In this document: positions 32,014 to 41,881 of the stretch, one piece after another
How the letters are laid out: each line of letters begins with the position of its first letter
Position numbering within the stretch: position 1 is the stretch's first letter
Source: Streptomyces sp. NRRL B-3428
GTDB lineage: Bacteria; Actinomycetota; Actinomycetes; Streptomycetales; Streptomycetaceae
Direction: 5' to 3'
Assembly (NCBI GenBank): GCA_000721375.1
Contig: JOGW01000009.1
Span: forward strand, 186,001 to 250,000
Length of the DNA stretch: 64,000 nt
Made by a program: the position numbers and the translations under genes
The notes under the pieces: model-generated
Seen by the model: the letters and a program-made list of their open reading frames with translations, nothing else
Told to the model about the DNA's origin: nothing
Database searches by the model: none

Positions 32014-32085
32014 GTGCTCGTCCCCGTGAACGAGGACGTGCTCGTCCCCGTGAACGAGGACGCGCTCGTCCCCGTGAACGAGGAC
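32014..32085. repeat. 24-bp tandem repeat, three copies
   Basis: GTGCTCGTCCCCGTGAACGAGGAC-type units at 32014-32037, 32038-32061 and 32062-32085, almost identical. Each can fold CTCGT...ACGAG. They lie between the ADP-ribosylglycohydrolase-like stop codon and its terminator. A frame through them (LVPVNED repeats) looks non-genic. Confidence 0.9.
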
Positions 32086-32113
32086 GGGGCGGAGAGCCGA
32101 AGCTCCCCGCCCC
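32086..32113. terminator. Terminator between convergent genes
   Basis: GGGGCGG-A-GAGC, loop CGAA, GCTC-C-CCGCCCC: an 11-bp stem with one mismatch. Confidence 0.8.
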
Positions 32114-32132
32114 ATCAGTTTCCTGAAGAGCG

Positions 32133-33701
32133 TCAGGCCTTTCCGGCCACCGCCGAGGACCCGTCCGCCTGCGGCGGAATCGCGGCCGCACCCGCCGAGT
32201 CGTCGTCGCCGTCCGTGTTGAGCTTCTCGATCAGCGCGTCGCGCTCCGGAGTGTCCTCCGGCTTGATCAGACCGACTGCGATGTACAGGACCAGCGAGAC
32301 CGCGAGCGGGATCGAGACCTGGAACTGCAGCGGTACGCCGCCCTCGACCGACCAGTGGATCGGGTAGTTCACCAGCCAGAAGGCCAGCAGACCCATCGAC
32401 CAGCTGGTGAGCGCGGCCGTCGGTCCCGACTTGCGGAACCAGCGCAGCAGACCCAGCATCATCGGGATCGCGATCGGGCCCATGAGACCGGCCACCCACT
32501 TGATCACGACGGTGATGATGTCCTTGAACGCGGGCGAGTTGACCTGGGTCGCCACCGCCATCGACAGGCCGAGGAAGACCACCGTGGTCAGCCGCGCGGC
32601 GAGGAGTCCGGAACGGGTGTCCCACTGGCGGGCCTTGGCCGACAGGACCGGGGCCACGTCACGGGTGAAGACCGCCGCGATCGCGTTGGCGTCCGAGGAG
32701 CACATCGCCATCGTGTGCGAGAAGAAGCCGACGATGACCAGGCCGAGCAGACCGTGCGGCAGCAGCTGCTCGGTCATCAGGGCGTAGGAGTCGGAGCCGT
32801 CGGGCTTCTGTGCGTCGACCAGGAGCGGCGACATCCACATCGGGAAGAACAGGACCAGCGGCCAGACCAGCCACAGGATCGCCGAGAGCCGGGCCGAGCG
32901 GGTGGCCTCGCGTGCGTTGCGGGTGGCCATGTAGCGCTGGGCCTGGTTGAGCATGCCGCCGTTGTACTCGAAGAGCTTGATGAAGAGGAACGCGAGGAGG
33001 AAGACCGTTCCGTACGGGCCGACCAGCGGCTCCGTGTGACCCTGGAGCTCCGGCTCGTCCCACACACCCCAGAAGCCGCCGAACTCGCCGAGCTTGGAGA
33101 CGACCGCGATGAACATCGCGATACCGGCGAGCAGTTGGATGATGAACTGGCCCAGCTCGGTGAGGGCGTCGGCCCACAGACCGCCGATGGTGCAGTAGAT
33201 ACCGGTGATGACGCCGGTGATCAGGATGCCCTGGTTGAGTGAGATCCCGGTGAACACCGAGAGCAGGGTGGCGATCGCGGCCCACTTGGCGCCCACGTCC
33301 ACGATCTTGAGCAGCATGCCCGACCAGGCGAGCGCCTGCTGGGTCTTGAGGTTGTAGCGGTTCTTCAGGTACTCCAGCGGCGAGGCCACATGCAGCCGCG
33401 AACGCAGGCGGTTGATCCGGGGCGCGAAGAGCTGCGCGCCGATCGCGATACCAAGCGCGATGGGGAAGGACCAGGTGACGAAGGACGTCACGCCGTAGGT
33501 GTACGCGATGCCCGCGTACCCGGTGAACATCACCGCGCTGTAGCCGGACATGTGGTGCGAGATGCCGGAGAGCCACCACGGCATCTTGCCGCCGGCGGTG
33601 AAGAAGTCGCTGACGTCGTCGACGCGTTTGTGCGACCAGACACCGATGACGATCATCACGCCGAAGTAGGCGATCAGTACCGCCCAGTCGAGACTGTTCA
33701 T
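32133..33701 (-). CDS. Sodium:solute symporter (SSS family)
   Basis: A 522-residue membrane protein with about 13 helices. It starts MNSLDWAVLIAYFGVMIVIGVW and has the family stretch FFTAGGKMPWWLSGISHHMSG in the first loop and GGLWADALTELGQFIIQL (helix 5). The C-terminus is a charged cytoplasmic tail. It would take up a sugar, organic acid or similar solute with Na+. ATG 33701 has GGAGG 5 nt upstream; the GTG six bases earlier overlaps that site and is less likely. Confidence 0.88.
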   Translation of the reverse strand: MNSLDWAVLIAYFGVMIVIGVWSHKRVDDVSDFFTAGGKMPWWLSGISHHMSGYSAVMFTGYAGIAYTYGVTSFVTWSFPIALGIAIGAQLFAPRINRLRSRLHVASPLEYLKNRYNLKTQQALAWSGMLLKIVDVGAKWAAIATLLSVFTGISLNQGILITGVITGIYCTIGGLWADALTELGQFIIQLLAGIAMFIAVVSKLGEFGGFWGVWDEPELQGHTEPLVGPYGTVFLLAFLFIKLFEYNGGMLNQAQRYMATRNAREATRSARLSAILWLVWPLVLFFPMWMSPLLVDAQKPDGSDSYALMTEQLLPHGLLGLVIVGFFSHTMAMCSSDANAIAAVFTRDVAPVLSAKARQWDTRSGLLAARLTTVVFLGLSMAVATQVNSPAFKDIITVVIKWVAGLMGPIAIPMMLGLLRWFRKSGPTAALTSWSMGLLAFWLVNYPIHWSVEGGVPLQFQVSIPLAVSLVLYIAVGLIKPEDTPERDALIEKLNTDGDDDSAGAAAIPPQADGSSAVAGKA

Positions 33702-33840
33702 GTGCACCTCCAGGGGGACTGTCGTGCGCTACCGCGGGCCCGCTCATGGTGGGTTCGCACGGAGGACGGCGACAACCGCACGGAGGGTCAAGGGACAGTA
33801 AAATCGTTCCTGTTGAGGACTTCTGTTCATGTACTTGAAT

Positions 33841-33858
33841 TTCTGGAGGGGTCCAGAA
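33841..33858. promoter_or_regulatory. Inverted repeat upstream of the symporter
   Basis: TTCTGGA-GGGG-TCCAGAA, 7-bp arms, about 140 bp before the symporter start. Probable operator. Confidence 0.5.
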
Positions 33859-33867
33859 CAACGCAAA

Positions 33868-33897
33868 GGCGGTACGGGAGTCGATTCCCGTACCGCC
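33868..33897. terminator. SDR gene terminator
   Basis: GGCGGTACGGGA and TCCCGTACCGCC (12 bp, 6-nt loop), 24 bp beyond the stop of the minus-strand SDR. Confidence 0.85.
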
Positions 33898-33921
33898 TCT
33901 GAGCTGCGAAGAAGGTGTCGG

Positions 33922-34704
33922 CTAGCGCATGATCTCGCCCGCGTTCACCAGGAGTTGCTGCCCGGTGATCGCACGGGCCCGGTCCGAGGCCAGGAACGTG
34001 CAGGCGTCCGCGACATCGCCGTCCGTGGCCAGATCGGGCAGCGCCATCCGCGAGGTGAGCCGCGCCTTCACCTCTTCCTCCGGCGCGCCCTCGGTGTGCG
34101 CGGTGAACTGCACCCAGGCCTCGACCGGAGGTCCCCACATCCAGCCCGGGAGCACGGTGTTGACCCGGATCCGGTCCTCGCCGAGCTCACGCGCGAGCGA
34201 GTACATGGCCGAGGTCAGAGCGCCCTTCGAGGCCGCGTACGCCGCCTGCTTGACCTGGGACGGAGAGGCGATCGCCGACTGCGTGCCGACGATGACCACC
34301 GCGCCGCCGCGCTCCTTGAGCGCCGGCAGACAGGCCCGCGTCATCCGCAGCGTGCCGAGCAGGTTGGTGTCGATGACGCCCTTCCACGTCTCGAAATCCG
34401 CGTCCGCGAGCCCGCCGAAGTAGCTGTCCCAGGCGGCCACATGGATCACCGCGTCGAGCCGTCCGAACTTCTCCACCGCGAGCGCGGCGAGCGCCTCGCA
34501 CTGCCGCTCGTCGGTGATGTCCGTCGCCTTGTACGCGGTGTGCTTGCCGTCCGGGTCGATCTCGGCCGCCGACTTGGCGAGGTTCGCTTCCGTACGCGCC
34601 CCGAGCACGGCGTTCCCGCCGTCGCGCAGCACGGCCGCGGCCACCTGCTGACCGAGGCCGGCGCCGACCCCGGAGACGATCACGGTCTTGTCCTGGAGCA
34701 GCAC
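33922..34704 (-). CDS. SDR oxidoreductase with altered NNAG motif
   Basis: A 260-residue short-chain dehydrogenase. The cofactor loop is SGVGAGLG (residues 11-18). Ser143, Tyr156 and Lys160 (YAASK) form the catalytic triad. The structural NNAG motif is replaced by HVAA (88-91), which marks a divergent subfamily. GTG start 34704 with GGAGG 6 nt upstream. It is divergent from an EthD-like gene and the operator F palindrome lies between them, so it belongs to the same regulon as the LLM, FadD3-like and Ltp genes about 20-30 kb away. Confidence 0.86.
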   Translation of the reverse strand: MLLQDKTVIVSGVGAGLGQQVAAAVLRDGGNAVLGARTEANLAKSAAEIDPDGKHTAYKATDITDERQCEALAALAVEKFGRLDAVIHVAAWDSYFGGLADADFETWKGVIDTNLLGTLRMTRACLPALKERGGAVVIVGTQSAIASPSQVKQAAYAASKGALTSAMYSLARELGEDRIRVNTVLPGWMWGPPVEAWVQFTAHTEGAPEEEVKARLTSRMALPDLATDGDVADACTFLASDRARAITGQQLLVNAGEIMR

Positions 34705-34736
34705 AGCCAACCTCCGACGCGACTCTGGTGGATTTC

Positions 34737-34751
34737 CTGACGGGCCGTCAG
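34737..34751. promoter_or_regulatory. Operator palindrome, site F
   Basis: CTGACGGGCCGTCAG, a perfect 15-bp palindrome apart from its central base, placed 32 bp from the SDR start and 37 bp from the EthD-like start. Ideal for shared control of both. Confidence 0.78.
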
Positions 34752-34788
34752 AGTAGGGCCGTCCAGCGGAGGAAGGAAGGGGAGCGTC

Positions 34789-35631
34789 ATGGGTGAAGAG
34801 ACCCGCAGTGAGGTGTACGCGGAGCTGGCCTCGGTCGGCCCGTACGGAGTGCGTCCCGGGCATGCCCTGATCACCATGGTGGAGCCGCATCCGGGCCATG
34901 AGTTCGCGTACAACCGCTGGTACGAGGACGACCACTACTACGCCGGCGCGATGGCCATGCCGTGGATGTACGCGGGCAGGCGCTGGGTGGCGACCCGGGA
35001 TCTGCAGGAGCTCCGCTATCCGGAGAAGTCCGCGATAGCCCAGCCCGTGACGGCCGGCTGCTACATCTCCACGTACTGGGTGACCGAGGGCCGCTACGAC
35101 GACCACATGAAGTGGACCGTCGGCATCAACAAGCGCCTCAACCGCGACGGCCGCGTCTACCAGGACCGTACGCACGTGTTCACCTCGTTCCAGGACCACG
35201 AGGCGACCGTCTACCGCGACGGGGCGGCCGGACCGCGTGACTACCATGCGCTCGACTACCCCTACCAGGGCCTTGTCGTCGAGGTGATCGACGCGGAAGG
35301 GCCGCAGCAGCGCGCCGAGTTGCTCGAATGGCTGCGCTCCAAGCACCTGCCGCGCAAGCTCACCGACTCGCCCGCGGCGATGGTGGTCATCTTCCGGCCG
35401 ACCCCGCTGCCCGGCGACAAGATGACCTATGTGAAGCAGGTCGAGGGAGTCGACACACGGCTGACCCTGCTGTGGTTCCTGGGCACGGATCCGCGGGAGC
35501 GGTGGGAGGGCCACTTCGCGAACAGGGTCGAGGAAGTGGCCGAATCAGGGCTCGGGCAGGTCGAGTTGGTGGCTCCGTTCATCCCGACGGTGCCGGGTAC
35601 GGACACGTATGTCGATCAACTGAGGGAGTGA
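34789..35631 (+). CDS. EthD-like / dimeric alpha-beta-barrel protein
   Basis: A 280-residue protein with two halves that look like ferredoxin-type alpha-beta barrels. The first has GHALITMVEPHPGHEFAYNRW and YEDDHYY..MPWMYAGRRW, reminiscent of the EthD W..EHH pattern. The second runs from about residue 155 (YQGLVVEVIDAEG). EthD-type proteins assist monooxygenases or handle reactive intermediates. The function here is unproven. It shares operator F with the divergent SDR, which ties it to the catabolic regulon. The start follows AAGGAAGGGGAG. Confidence 0.7.
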   Translation: MGEETRSEVYAELASVGPYGVRPGHALITMVEPHPGHEFAYNRWYEDDHYYAGAMAMPWMYAGRRWVATRDLQELRYPEKSAIAQPVTAGCYISTYWVTEGRYDDHMKWTVGINKRLNRDGRVYQDRTHVFTSFQDHEATVYRDGAAGPRDYHALDYPYQGLVVEVIDAEGPQQRAELLEWLRSKHLPRKLTDSPAAMVVIFRPTPLPGDKMTYVKQVEGVDTRLTLLWFLGTDPRERWEGHFANRVEEVAESGLGQVELVAPFIPTVPGTDTYVDQLRE

Positions 35632-35654
35632 GCAGGGCTGTTCGGGCAAAGGCC

Positions 35655-35695
35655 GAGCCCCCTCGGCCGGGACGGCGGACCAGTCGAGAGGGCTC
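35655..35695. terminator. Imperfect terminator stem
   Basis: GAGCCCCCTCG (35655-35665) pairs with CGAGAGGGCTC (35685-35695) with one mismatch, between the convergent EthD-like and DUF397 genes. Confidence 0.65.
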
Positions 35696-35736
35696 TTCGG
35701 TGGTGCTTGTGCAGTTGTGTTGCTCACGCGCAGTGT

Positions 35737-35943
35737 TCAGAGGTCGAAGACCCCTCGGCTGACCTGACCCACGAACGCGGTCCAGGTGTCGGGTCCGAAC
35801 GCGATGGCAGGTCCCTCGTGAACTTTGGAGTCACGTACTGCGACTTCGCGCAGAACGGGGGACCTGACCTCGACGCATGCGCCGTTTCCGGTGGAATACG
35901 AAGACTTGGTCCACGCATTCGTGGCGCCTTGCTGGATTGCCAT
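35737..35943 (-). CDS. DUF397 protein
   Basis: A 68-residue DUF397 protein: WTKSSYSTGNGACVEVRSP, then VAVRDSKVHEGPAIAFGPDTWTAFVGQV, the full domain signature. These small proteins are encoded beside Scr1/WhiJ-type XRE regulators in Streptomyces and act as their partners, in some cases like an antitoxin or developmental modulator (family knowledge). The XRE gene upstream is the expected partner. GGAGCGAAC precedes the ATG. Confidence 0.92.
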   Translation of the reverse strand: MAIQQGATNAWTKSSYSTGNGACVEVRSPVLREVAVRDSKVHEGPAIAFGPDTWTAFVGQVSRGVFDL

Positions 35944-36105
35944 GTTCGCTCCGCTTTACTGTTGATGAGTACCAGTGTCACCGTCCCTGGCCCCTGGGGC
36001 CGATGACGGTTCTGTCGATCTTCCGACTGCGAGTCCGCAGAGGCTTTCTGGGGCTTCTGATGACTCTGGATGCGATCGACGTGATCGACGCTACTCGCCA
36101 ACATC

Positions 36106-36147
36106 GGTATATGACGCGGCCATTCACTCAACCGGATGGCATATACC
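36106..36147. promoter_or_regulatory. AT-rich inverted repeat between XRE and DUF397 genes
   Basis: GGTATATG (36106-36113) and CATATACC (36140-36147), perfect 8-bp arms with 26 bp between. The XRE promoter region also has CGTATATCCGC near 37148. A GTATAT core bound by the XRE protein is plausible. Confidence 0.5.
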
Positions 36148-36233
36148 ATGCGGGTCTTCCCGCGCGACGCGGCGAGGGTGTACCTTGCCGTCGTCTTCCC
36201 GCCCGGGCCGATTTCATGTGCTTCGCGCAGGCC

Positions 36234-37091
36234 TCAGCGCGCGTACTCCTTCGCGATCTCCGTGATGAATTGCCGGGTCTGTTCCACATTCAGCGCCTGC
36301 GCACGCAAGTGCTCGTACATGACGCTGTATTTGTGGACGTCATTGGCCTTCTCCAGATAAAGATCACTGGTGACGCCCTCGATGTAGACAACACTGGAAT
36401 CGGCGGTGTCCGGAAATTCCAGAATTGCGTACTGCCCGTTCACGCCGGGGTGTGCACCCATGGAGAAAGGGATCACCTGGACGGTCACATGGGGTAGTTG
36501 GGACATCTCCACCAAATGTTCCAACTGCTCGATCATGACCTGCTTGTTGCCGACGGCCCGGCGCAGTGCCGCCTCGTCGAGAACGGTCCACAGGCGCAGA
36601 GGGCTCTCCACGGAATGGATGCGCTCCTGGCGGCGTACGCGCACCAGCACACGCTTGTCGATGTCGGCCTGCGGGGTCTCGGGCAGCGCCCCGGTGATCA
36701 GCGCCTCCGCGTAACCGCGGGTCTGAAGGAGGCCGGGTACGACCTGCGGGTCGTAGACCCTGAGCGAGGCGGCATCCGTCTCCAGGCCGATGTACACGGA
36801 GTACGGAATGTCGCCGAAGGCGTGCCACCACCCTTGCTGGCGGCTGTCCTTGGCCATCTGCATCAGGGAGTCGACGATCCGGTGGTCCTCCACCTCGTAG
36901 ACCCCGCAGAGGTCGCGTACGTCGCGCTGGGAGATCGAGCGGCGCCCGTTCTCCAGACGCGAGATCTTCGACTGCGAGACGAGCAGGCGCTCGGCGACCT
37001 CCTCGGCCGTCATGCCCTTGAGCTCGCGCAGCCGGCGCAGCTCCTGGCCCAAGCGGCGTCGCCTGACTGTGGGATTGACGTTGGACGCCAC
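36234..37091 (-). CDS. XRE-family regulator with DUF5753 (Scr1/WhiJ type)
   Basis: A 285-residue protein. The N-terminal helix-turn-helix is LGQELRRLRELKGMTAEEVAERLLVSQSKISRLENG (residues about 14-49). From about residue 95 follows the DUF5753 effector domain (YIGLETDAASLRVYDPQVVPGLLQT ... YAEALI). It is the usual partner of DUF397 and of morphogenesis or antibiotic control in Streptomyces. GTG start 37091; GGAGG is 11 nt upstream. AT-rich half-sites near its own start suggest autoregulation. Confidence 0.92.
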   Translation of the reverse strand: MASNVNPTVRRRRLGQELRRLRELKGMTAEEVAERLLVSQSKISRLENGRRSISQRDVRDLCGVYEVEDHRIVDSLMQMAKDSRQQGWWHAFGDIPYSVYIGLETDAASLRVYDPQVVPGLLQTRGYAEALITGALPETPQADIDKRVLVRVRRQERIHSVESPLRLWTVLDEAALRRAVGNKQVMIEQLEHLVEMSQLPHVTVQVIPFSMGAHPGVNGQYAILEFPDTADSSVVYIEGVTSDLYLEKANDVHKYSVMYEHLRAQALNVEQTRQFITEIAKEYAR

Positions 37092-37405
37092 GGGATGTGC
37101 CACCTCCGGCAAGCGGTCTGTTCGAACGGATACCCGCTCTGATCGTGCGTATATCCGCTCCGTATCTACTAGTTCAGCAGATTGCCACCAACCGGTGTGT
37201 TCGCGCTGGGAAACAGGGCATCTCCAGGCCACCGAGGGCCGCCGCAACCAGGCCAAACGCAACCGCGCGGGGTGGTGGCCGACATTGGTCGGCCACCACC
37301 CCGCGCGATCGATATGCGGCTCCCGAACCGGGTCTTGGGGACTTCGGTGCGGCGGTGATGCGAGTGATGCGGGTGGTGCTGATGAAGCGTGCGCTGCGGG
37401 CGGTG
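37092..37405. other. Intergenic region with a strong terminator
   Basis: The region holds the XRE promoter at its left, the 20-bp terminator stem (37264-37307), and low-complexity GTG/GCG-rich DNA from 37340 to the GPP34 stop. No gene was recognised. Confidence 0.5.
37264..37307. terminator. Very strong terminator
   Basis: Perfect 20-bp arms (37264-37283 and 37288-37307) with loop ATTG, downstream of the GPP34 gene and ahead of the XRE gene. Confidence 0.92.
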
Positions 37406-38152
37406 CTAGTGCGCCACGACGCGAGCCATGGATCCACGGCGCGGCTGCGAAGGCATCCGGCCTCCGTCCGTGGTGGCCCTGACCTGCTGCTGACGACCCG
37501 CTGGTGCCGGAGAGCGGCGAGGTTGCGCCGCCACCCCGTTCTGGACGTCCATCACGGCGTGCGCCACGAGGCCGCCCATCGGGTCGTGCCTGATCAGATC
37601 GCGGAGCCGGGAGCGTGATGAACGCCCCTCGTTCCCCGGATACAGGTGCTTGCCGAGACCGACCGCGTGGGCCAGCGCGGCGAGCGCCGCGGTCCGCGGG
37701 TCCGGCGGTACGCCGGTGCGGATCGCCGAATCAAGGCGGGCCCTGATCTCCCTGCTGATCGCCGACTGCGTCGCCTGGTAGCGAGTCGTCGGCAGCACCC
37801 CGCACATCTGTCCCTCCACGGCATGCACCATGCCGCATCGTTCGAGATGCGAGAGATACGTCTGGCGCAGCCCCAGTCGGGGCCCGCCGATCCAGTGGAC
37901 CGCACGGACCGGAGCGCCACGCCTTCGCAGCAACTCCAGTGCGCAGTCCAGTGTCGGATCTCCGGTCGGCCGTGGGGACACCACGGCGATACGATCCCCG
38001 TCTGGGGCTATCCGTCCGGCCAGCGCCAGCTCTACAAGCTGTGCACCGGCGAGACCTAGGTCGAGCGACTGCGGCTGCGCTGTGGTACCCGTGGCCGGGT
38101 CCAGAGCGAGCAGCAAAAGCTCCTCCGGAATAGTTCTGCGGCTCCTGCCCAT
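37406..38152 (-). CDS. GPP34 (GOLPH3-like) family protein
   Basis: A 248-residue GPP34 protein. The N-terminus TIPEELLLLALDPATG and LDLGLAGAQLVELALAGRI are the conserved first helices. DPTLDCALELL and the WI...L...YLSHLERCGMV segments follow. Eukaryotic GOLPH3 binds PI4P at the Golgi. The many actinobacterial paralogues have no assigned role. The last about 40 residues are basic and low in order (RRSPAPAGRQQQVRA...). It is transcribed toward a strong terminator and away from the carboxypeptidase gene. Confidence 0.9.
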   Translation of the reverse strand: MGRSRRTIPEELLLLALDPATGTTAQPQSLDLGLAGAQLVELALAGRIAPDGDRIAVVSPRPTGDPTLDCALELLRRRGAPVRAVHWIGGPRLGLRQTYLSHLERCGMVHAVEGQMCGVLPTTRYQATQSAISREIRARLDSAIRTGVPPDPRTAALAALAHAVGLGKHLYPGNEGRSSRSRLRDLIRHDPMGGLVAHAVMDVQNGVAAQPRRSPAPAGRQQQVRATTDGGRMPSQPRRGSMARVVAH

Positions 38153-38169
38153 CCATGCCTCCCCGCGTG

Positions 38170-38203
38170 GATGAATGACAGGGTGACCCCTCTCACATTC
38201 ATC
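38170..38203. promoter_or_regulatory. Inverted repeat before the GPP34 gene
   Basis: GATGAATG (38170-38177) and CATTCATC (38196-38203), 8-bp perfect arms, 18 bp apart, 17 bp upstream of the GPP34 start. Confidence 0.5.
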
Positions 38204-38231
38204 TGTCGAGAGTGCGTGGGTGCTTTGAGAG

Positions 38232-38260
38232 GGAACCAGTAGGTATGTCGTTCTCGTCTA
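38232..38260 (+). promoter_or_regulatory. Candidate ECF-sigma promoter of the carboxypeptidase gene
   Basis: GGAACC, 17 bp, CGTCTA resembles the cell-envelope-stress sigma-E class (GGAAC and CGTC). It lies about 165 bp before the start of the D-Ala-D-Ala carboxypeptidase gene, a function suited to such control. Confidence 0.4.
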
Positions 38261-38424
38261 GCCGGGGGGCCAACCCCGCAGACAGGACACTGGTACATGG
38301 TTCGGACACCGGCGTCCGGGTCGCGGGGGAGCCCTGAGGGGCACCATGACGGGCATGGAAGCGGTAATTCGTACGGTTCGTTCAGGCTGGACGGGCCGTT
38401 CAGGTCGGAGCTAGGGAGGCATCG

Positions 38425-40869
<2,445 letters not shown>

Positions 40870-40889
40870 GAGACGCGGAGCAGACAGGT

Positions 40890-40922
40890 GAGGGGCCGTC
40901 GGCGGCAAGCCGACGGCCCCTC
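40890..40922. terminator. Terminator between convergent genes
   Basis: GAGGGGCCGTCGGC (40890-40903) pairs with 40909-40922. Outer GACAGG/CTGTC bases extend it with a bulge. Confidence 0.88.
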
Positions 40923-40926
40923 CTGT

Positions 40927-41784
40927 CTAGCGGACCGGGTATGCGATGTCGCACGCGTCGTCGTCCGGCCCGAGACCGTCCCAGTCCGCGAAGTACACCT
41001 CCCGGCAGGGCCCGTCGATCGTCAGGCCCTGCTCCCGGATCCAGTGCTCCACCGCCTCGTACGCCGCGATGATCTGCGGGTACACGACCTGCGCCTTGGA
41101 GATACGGGTGTACGCGAGTCGCCGTGCCGGTTCGATGCGGGCGGTGACCGCCGGTCCCTGCCGCTCGGCCCAGGTGCGTGCGGCCGCGGCGTCGGCCACC
41201 GGCACGCAGCTCTCCGCCGGGCCGTCGCTCTCCTGGGTGACCTCCGCCTGGTACGCCACGAAGGGCGCGGCCGTGCTGCCTCCGCACTCCCGCGCGGCCT
41301 TCTCGAGCCGCCCGAGCGACTCCCCGATGAAAGCGGGCAGTTCCGGCGCCAGCACGTGCCTGCTCTCGCCGAGCACCGTCTGCTCGGGCACGTCGACCGT
41401 GCGGACCTCGAACTTCTCGTACATCTGTGAACTCCTGCCTGACAGCCGTCCACGGAGGAAGTGGACCAGCGTCCGCTGGGTGGCGAAACGCTCCTCGACA
41501 TCCGTCCAGTACGCCTCCACGGCCTGTGCGGCGTCCGGGTCGTCGAGCGCGACGATCTCCTTGACCGTGGCCAGGGGCATGTCCAGCTGTCGCAGCAGTG
41601 CCACGAGCCGTGCCCGCTCCACCTGTGCGGACCGGTAGTAGCGGTAGCCGCTCACCGGGTCGACGCGGGCGGGCGAGAGCAGGCCGACGCGGTCGTAAAG
41701 GCGCAGGGCCTTCGCCGAGAGGCGTGCGCGCAGCGCGAACGCCCCGATGGTCAGCCACTCCTCGTCACCTTCGCGGTCCGTCAT
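40927..41784 (-). CDS. MerR-family regulator with GyrI-like effector domain
   Basis: A 285-residue regulator. The MerR helix-turn-helix is LTIGAFALRARLSAKALRLYDRVGLLSPARVDPVSGYRYY (residues 11-50), then a coiled-coil linker (about 80-115), then a GyrI/BmrR-type ligand domain from about 120. Such proteins twist long-spacer promoters upon drug binding, as BmrR does. Its own promoter has exactly that form (41830-41860), so it is autoregulated. The divergent neighbour is a small phosphatase gene. Confidence 0.9.
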   Translation of the reverse strand: MTDREGDEEWLTIGAFALRARLSAKALRLYDRVGLLSPARVDPVSGYRYYRSAQVERARLVALLRQLDMPLATVKEIVALDDPDAAQAVEAYWTDVEERFATQRTLVHFLRGRLSGRSSQMYEKFEVRTVDVPEQTVLGESRHVLAPELPAFIGESLGRLEKAARECGGSTAAPFVAYQAEVTQESDGPAESCVPVADAAAARTWAERQGPAVTARIEPARRLAYTRISKAQVVYPQIIAAYEAVEHWIREQGLTIDGPCREVYFADWDGLGPDDDACDIAYPVR

Positions 41785-41829
41785 GGCCCCATCCTCCGTG
41801 ACCGGGAGGCTTTCCTCCCGACGCCCTCG

Positions 41830-41860
41830 ACCTTGGGCTTTGCCCCAGGGGCAAGGTCAA
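41830..41860 (-). promoter_or_regulatory. MerR-type promoter, 19-bp spacer
   Basis: On the minus strand: -35 TTGACC (41855-41860), a 19-bp spacer carrying the dyad TTGCCCC-T-GGGGCAA (41840-41854), and -10 CAAGGT (41830-41835). This is the classical layout for a MerR-activated promoter, 46 bp before the MerR start. Confidence 0.75.
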
Positions 41861-41881
41861 GCGACGGGTTAGCGTGGGCGT

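Noticed and set aside
32014..32367. A frame starting in the 24-bp repeats (LVPVNED units) as a small gene
   Set aside because: It overlaps the terminator and then runs antisense to the symporter. There is no ribosome site.
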